From Coriobacteriaceae bacterium (GTDB taxonomy: Bacteria > Actinomycetota > Coriobacteriia > Coriobacteriales > Coriobacteriaceae), in assembly GCA_025757745.1 (NCBI GenBank), contig CP107217.1, positions 1,116,001 through 1,180,000 of the forward strand: a DNA stretch of 64,000 nt, read 5' to 3'. The notes beneath the pieces were generated by a model. That model was not told the DNA's origin. It was given only the letters and a program-made list of their open reading frames with translations, and ran no database searches. Positions 61,316 through 64,000 of this stretch are shown here, piece by piece. Position 1 is the first letter of the stretch; every line of letters begins with the position of its first letter. A program made the position numbers and the translations under genes.

Positions 61316-61900
61316 TTGAGCCTTAAGGTTTATCGCGGGCGTACGCTTGCCCGCAGTCAGGCGCTGCAGCTGCTGTTCCAGGCCGAGGCCACGGACAGCC
61401 CGCTTGAGCGCGTCCTCGAGGGCGATTTCCTGATCTCGAAGGGTCCCCTCGACCCCTATGCGCTGGATCTGTGCCGCGGTGCCTACGAGCACATCGACCG
61501 CATCGACTGCGCCCTGCGCTCTGTCGCCAAGAACTGGGATCTTATGCGCATGCCCGGTGCCGACCGCAATCTGCTGCGCATCGCTGTCTATGAAATGCGC
61601 TTCCTCACCGACGAGGAGGTTTCGGACGCCATCGTGATTAACGAGGCCGTCGAGCTTGCCAAGGCCTATGGCACCGACCAGTCTGCGTCGTTTGTCAACG
61701 GCGTGCTGGGCAAGATCGCTCGTAGCGAGGAGCTGCCGGGCGAGGATTTGTATCAGGAGCTGCTGGCCGAGGACCGTGCCCGCGAGGAGGCCCAGGCTGC
61801 TGAGGCTGCCGCCAAGGTTGCCGCCGCTCAGGCTGCGGCCGGCGTTCTCGACGAGGATGCCGAGGCCGCCGAGGCCGAGACCGGTACCGTCGAGGAGTAG
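61316..61900 (+). CDS. nusB: Transcription antitermination protein NusB
   Basis: 194 residues from TTG 61316, with AAGGAG at 6 bases. The all-helical NusB core (RTLARSQALQLLFQAEA, NLLRIAVYEMRFL, VINEAVELAKAYGTDQSASFVNGVLGKIA) ends near residue 142. The remaining ~50 residues are an Ala/Glu-rich acidic tail not usual for NusB. With NusE it binds boxA RNA in rRNA antitermination. Confidence 0.94.
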   Translation: MSLKVYRGRTLARSQALQLLFQAEATDSPLERVLEGDFLISKGPLDPYALDLCRGAYEHIDRIDCALRSVAKNWDLMRMPGADRNLLRIAVYEMRFLTDEEVSDAIVINEAVELAKAYGTDQSASFVNGVLGKIARSEELPGEDLYQELLAEDRAREEAQAAEAAAKVAAAQAAAGVLDEDAEAAEAETGTVEE

Positions 61901-61902
61901 CC

Positions 61903-62169
61903 ATGCCAGAGGGTTCCGTCCGCAACTTCGACGAGATCTCGGACCGCTTGGACCAGATTATTGCGACCGTTCGCTCCAAGGATACGTCCCTGGAGCGTTC
62001 GCTCGATCTGTTTGATGAGGCGATTGAGCTGGGCTCCCGTGCGGTCGATATGGTCGACAAGTTTGAGCTGACGCCTCGTGAGGCCGATAAGCTCGAGCAG
62101 GAATACGATGAGGATGCGGCAAACGAATCCCACGATAGCCAGGCCGCGTCCCCGGATACGAATGGTTGA
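61903..62169 (+). CDS. xseB: Exodeoxyribonuclease VII small subunit
   Basis: 88 residues. NFDEISDRLDQIIATVRSKDTSLERSLDLFDEAIELG is the XseB signature; the C-terminal ~25 residues are acidic and disordered. It works with the large subunit XseA, whose gene is usually directly upstream but is absent here. Confidence 0.92.
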   Translation: MPEGSVRNFDEISDRLDQIIATVRSKDTSLERSLDLFDEAIELGSRAVDMVDKFELTPREADKLEQEYDEDAANESHDSQAASPDTNG

Positions 62170-62981
62170 TGGCATTCATGAAACGTGTGCGTCTCGATGA
62201 CGAACTGATTTCACAGGGCATCTGCGCCGATCGAGCGGATGCCCTTCGCACTCTTATGGCCGGCTTGGTCTCGAGTGGCGGCGAGCGTTTGACCTCGCCG
62301 GGCCTTAAGGTGACGCCCGGTCTGCCCCTGCACGTGAAGGGCCGTATTCCCTACGTGGGGCGCGGCGGGCTCAAGCTCGAGGGAGCGCTCAATGCGTTTG
62401 GGATTGATCCGACGGACCTTGCTTGCCTCGATGTGGGCTGTTCTACGGGTGGCTTTACCGATTGCCTGCTCAAGCGCGGCGCCGCTACGGTCGTTTCGGT
62501 CGATGTGGGTCGCGCCCAGTTTGATTGGTCGCTGCGCCAAGACGATCGCGTGACGCTCCATGAACGCACTAACGTCACGCAGCTGCCCGAGCTTGGCTAC
62601 GGCAGCGCTATCGACTTGGCCGTGTGCGATGTGTCGTTTACGAGCATAGCGAATATCATCGATGCCGTGCTGGCGTGCCTGAAGCCTTCGGGTTCGTTCT
62701 GCACACTCGTAAAACCCCAGTTTGAGGCACCGGCTGCGCTGGTGGGCGAGGGCGGTATTGTGACAGACCCCGCTGTCCGCTGCGATACACTCGTGGCAGC
62801 GATTGAGCTTTTTGCCGCCAAGAGCCTGTTCCCGCTCGACGTGTGCGTGTCGCCCATCCATGGCGCCAAGGGCAACGTTGAGTTTTTCCTGTACGGCACG
62901 AGGTTTGCCCCCGGCGAGCGCACCGACGATGAGCTGCAATCCCAGGTATCGGTTTTGAGCGAGAAAGCTGCAACGCTATGA
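62169..62981 (+). CDS. tlyA: TlyA family rRNA 2'-O-methyltransferase (haemolysin-like)
   Basis: 270 residues; ATG 62169 overlaps the xseB stop, with ATG 62178 as an alternative. An S4 domain (RLDDELISQGICADRADALRTLMAG) precedes an FtsJ-like domain with GRGGLKLEGAL, CLDVGCSTGGFTDCLLKRGA (SAM site) and LVKPQFEA (catalytic Lys). TlyA 2'-O-methylates 16S and 23S rRNA and affects capreomycin sensitivity. It overlaps nadK by 4 bases. Confidence 0.93.
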   Translation: MAFMKRVRLDDELISQGICADRADALRTLMAGLVSSGGERLTSPGLKVTPGLPLHVKGRIPYVGRGGLKLEGALNAFGIDPTDLACLDVGCSTGGFTDCLLKRGAATVVSVDVGRAQFDWSLRQDDRVTLHERTNVTQLPELGYGSAIDLAVCDVSFTSIANIIDAVLACLKPSGSFCTLVKPQFEAPAALVGEGGIVTDPAVRCDTLVAAIELFAAKSLFPLDVCVSPIHGAKGNVEFFLYGTRFAPGERTDDELQSQVSVLSEKAATL

Positions 62982-63838
62982 AGGTCTTTCTGGTTCCCAA
63001 TTTCTACAAACAAGAAGCGGTCGAGAGCGGCCTGATGCTTGAGCTTTGGCTTTCGCGCCAGGGCTACGAGGTCGCATGGGCTGCCGACCAGCGCTCCAAG
63101 ATCCAGAGTGCGCCCGATGTTGACGATGCCGACCTGGTCATTACGCTCGGCGGCGACGGTACGCTGCTGCGTGCCGCCCGTATTCTTAACTACCGTGAGA
63201 TTCCCATTTTGGGTCTTTCTTATGGTCATTTGGGGTTTTTGACGGCCGCGAGCCCCGAGGAGCGCGACATTTTGCAGGTCGTGAGCGATGCCCTGTCCGG
63301 TGAGCTCCATGTGAGCCGTCGCGCCACCATCGCCGCCGATATCGTTTCGGTGCGCGAAGACGGTACGAAGGATGCCGTGCGCACGTTCGCTCTCAACGAC
63401 ATGGCGCTTACGCGCGGGCCCCTGTCCGATATGGTCGAGTTCGACATCACGGTGTCCGGCCATCATATCGACCGCCTGCGCGGTGACGGTGTCGTCGTTT
63501 CGACGGCGACCGGCTCCACCGGCTACGCGCTATCCGCTGGCGGCCCCATCGTCAGTCCCGATTACACGGGCATGGTCTGCGTGCCCATCGCTCCACATAC
63601 CATTCAGGCTCGCGCCTTTTTGACCTCGCCGAGCGATGTCGTCGAGATCTTTATGTCCGATGATCGTCCGAGCGTGCCGGCGATTGCCATCGATGGACAG
63701 TTTATTACCTGCGATGGCACGGTCGAGAGCGTGGCTGTGCGTCGCGGTCCCGGAGATGTGCTGCTGCTGGATTACGGCCCCGAGAGCTTCTATAACTCGG
63801 TGAGCCGCGTGTTCTACGGAGTGCGTCATGATCGATGA
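62978..63838 (+). CDS. nadK: NAD kinase
   Basis: 286 residues. ITLGGDGTLLRAAR contains the GGDGT motif, FALNDMALTRG the N-D pair, and STATGSTGYALSAGGPIVSP the diphosphate-binding loop. It makes NADP from NAD. tlyA-nadK-recN is a standard order; it overlaps recN by 11 bases. Confidence 0.95.
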   Translation: MKVFLVPNFYKQEAVESGLMLELWLSRQGYEVAWAADQRSKIQSAPDVDDADLVITLGGDGTLLRAARILNYREIPILGLSYGHLGFLTAASPEERDILQVVSDALSGELHVSRRATIAADIVSVREDGTKDAVRTFALNDMALTRGPLSDMVEFDITVSGHHIDRLRGDGVVVSTATGSTGYALSAGGPIVSPDYTGMVCVPIAPHTIQARAFLTSPSDVVEIFMSDDRPSVPAIAIDGQFITCDGTVESVAVRRGPGDVLLLDYGPESFYNSVSRVFYGVRHDR

Positions 63839-64000
63839 ACTGCAGGTTTCCAACATTGCACTCATTCGCGAGGCGACGTTGGTTCCGAGTGCAGGCCTAA
63901 CAGTTCTGACCGGAGAAACCGGCGCCGGTAAGACCGCGCTGCTCTCGGCGCTCAAGCTCATTTTGGGTGAGCGCGCGGATTCGTCGACGGTGCGCGAGGG
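63828..64000 (+). CDS. recN: DNA repair protein RecN, N-terminal fragment
   Basis: The first 57 residues before the window ends. IDELQVSNIALIREATL and Walker A GETGAGKTALLSALKLILGERA match the SMC-like RecN used in double-strand-break repair. Confidence 0.93.
   Translation, partial: MIDELQVSNIALIREATLVPSAGLTVLTGETGAGKTALLSALKLILGERADSSTVRE

Overview
The window is 64 kb of GC-rich bacterial chromosome, packed almost entirely with housekeeping genes in long co-directional operons that use ATG, GTG and TTG starts behind strong AAGGAGG-type ribosome binding sites. Gene content and order point to an actinobacterium of the Coriobacteriia, most like Collinsella. Supporting signs are a coaD / SepIVA-like / DUF177 / rpmF / plsX / acpP / rnc / smc / ftsY / ffh block, a Bacillus-type ThyA, a T-box on ileS, and GGGGAC-core palindromes between genes. 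The genus is inference; the class-level placement is fairly safe.

Layout. 1-1100: the 3' end of leuS and a convergent lipoprotein gene. 1360-9423: a translation operon (rimP, nusA, infB, rbfA, nrnA-like, truB, ribF) that starts behind a promoter and a short terminator hairpin. 9416-13370: dnaG, rpoD and two identical tRNA-Asn genes. 13526-18890: Asp23-like protein, FakA-like kinase, recG, rsmD, coaD. 18959-28398: the division, lipid and secretion block. 28519-30826: a DUF134-NifX regulator divergent from thyA-folA. 30936-35880: an rRNA methyltransferase, a MATE transporter, cobO (convergent) and ftsH.

35962-37767 is the only clearly foreign stretch. A DUF523 gene is followed by a remnant of a serine-recombinase C-terminus, an AT-rich S51-type peptidase gene and a cluster of hairpins inside a 16-bp inverted repeat. 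After it come an iron-type alcohol dehydrogenase (minus strand), the ileS T-box and ileS, lspA and an RluD-type gene, a membrane glycosyltransferase, a lone A24 prepilin peptidase, an HD-domain dGTPase-like gene and rarA.

48682-51841 holds a DUF948 protein, a degenerate RsbW-like protein, a SigB/SigF-type sigma factor and an AI-2E-family transporter, translationally coupled. 52281-58938 runs alaS, ruvX, mltG, a YqeG-type phosphatase, aroK and a 3-dehydroquinate synthase homologue that has lost its recognisable catalytic motifs. 59071-64000 contains pepP, efp, a second Asp23-like gene, nusB, xseB, tlyA, nadK and the start of recN.

Most interesting items: the DUF134-NifX gene, with an internal strong ribosome binding site and two helically phased operators; the degenerate AroB; the families of palindromes that carry gene stop codons; the recombinase remnant that is antisense to the DUF523 3' end; and the degenerate RsbW-like partner of the sigma factor.
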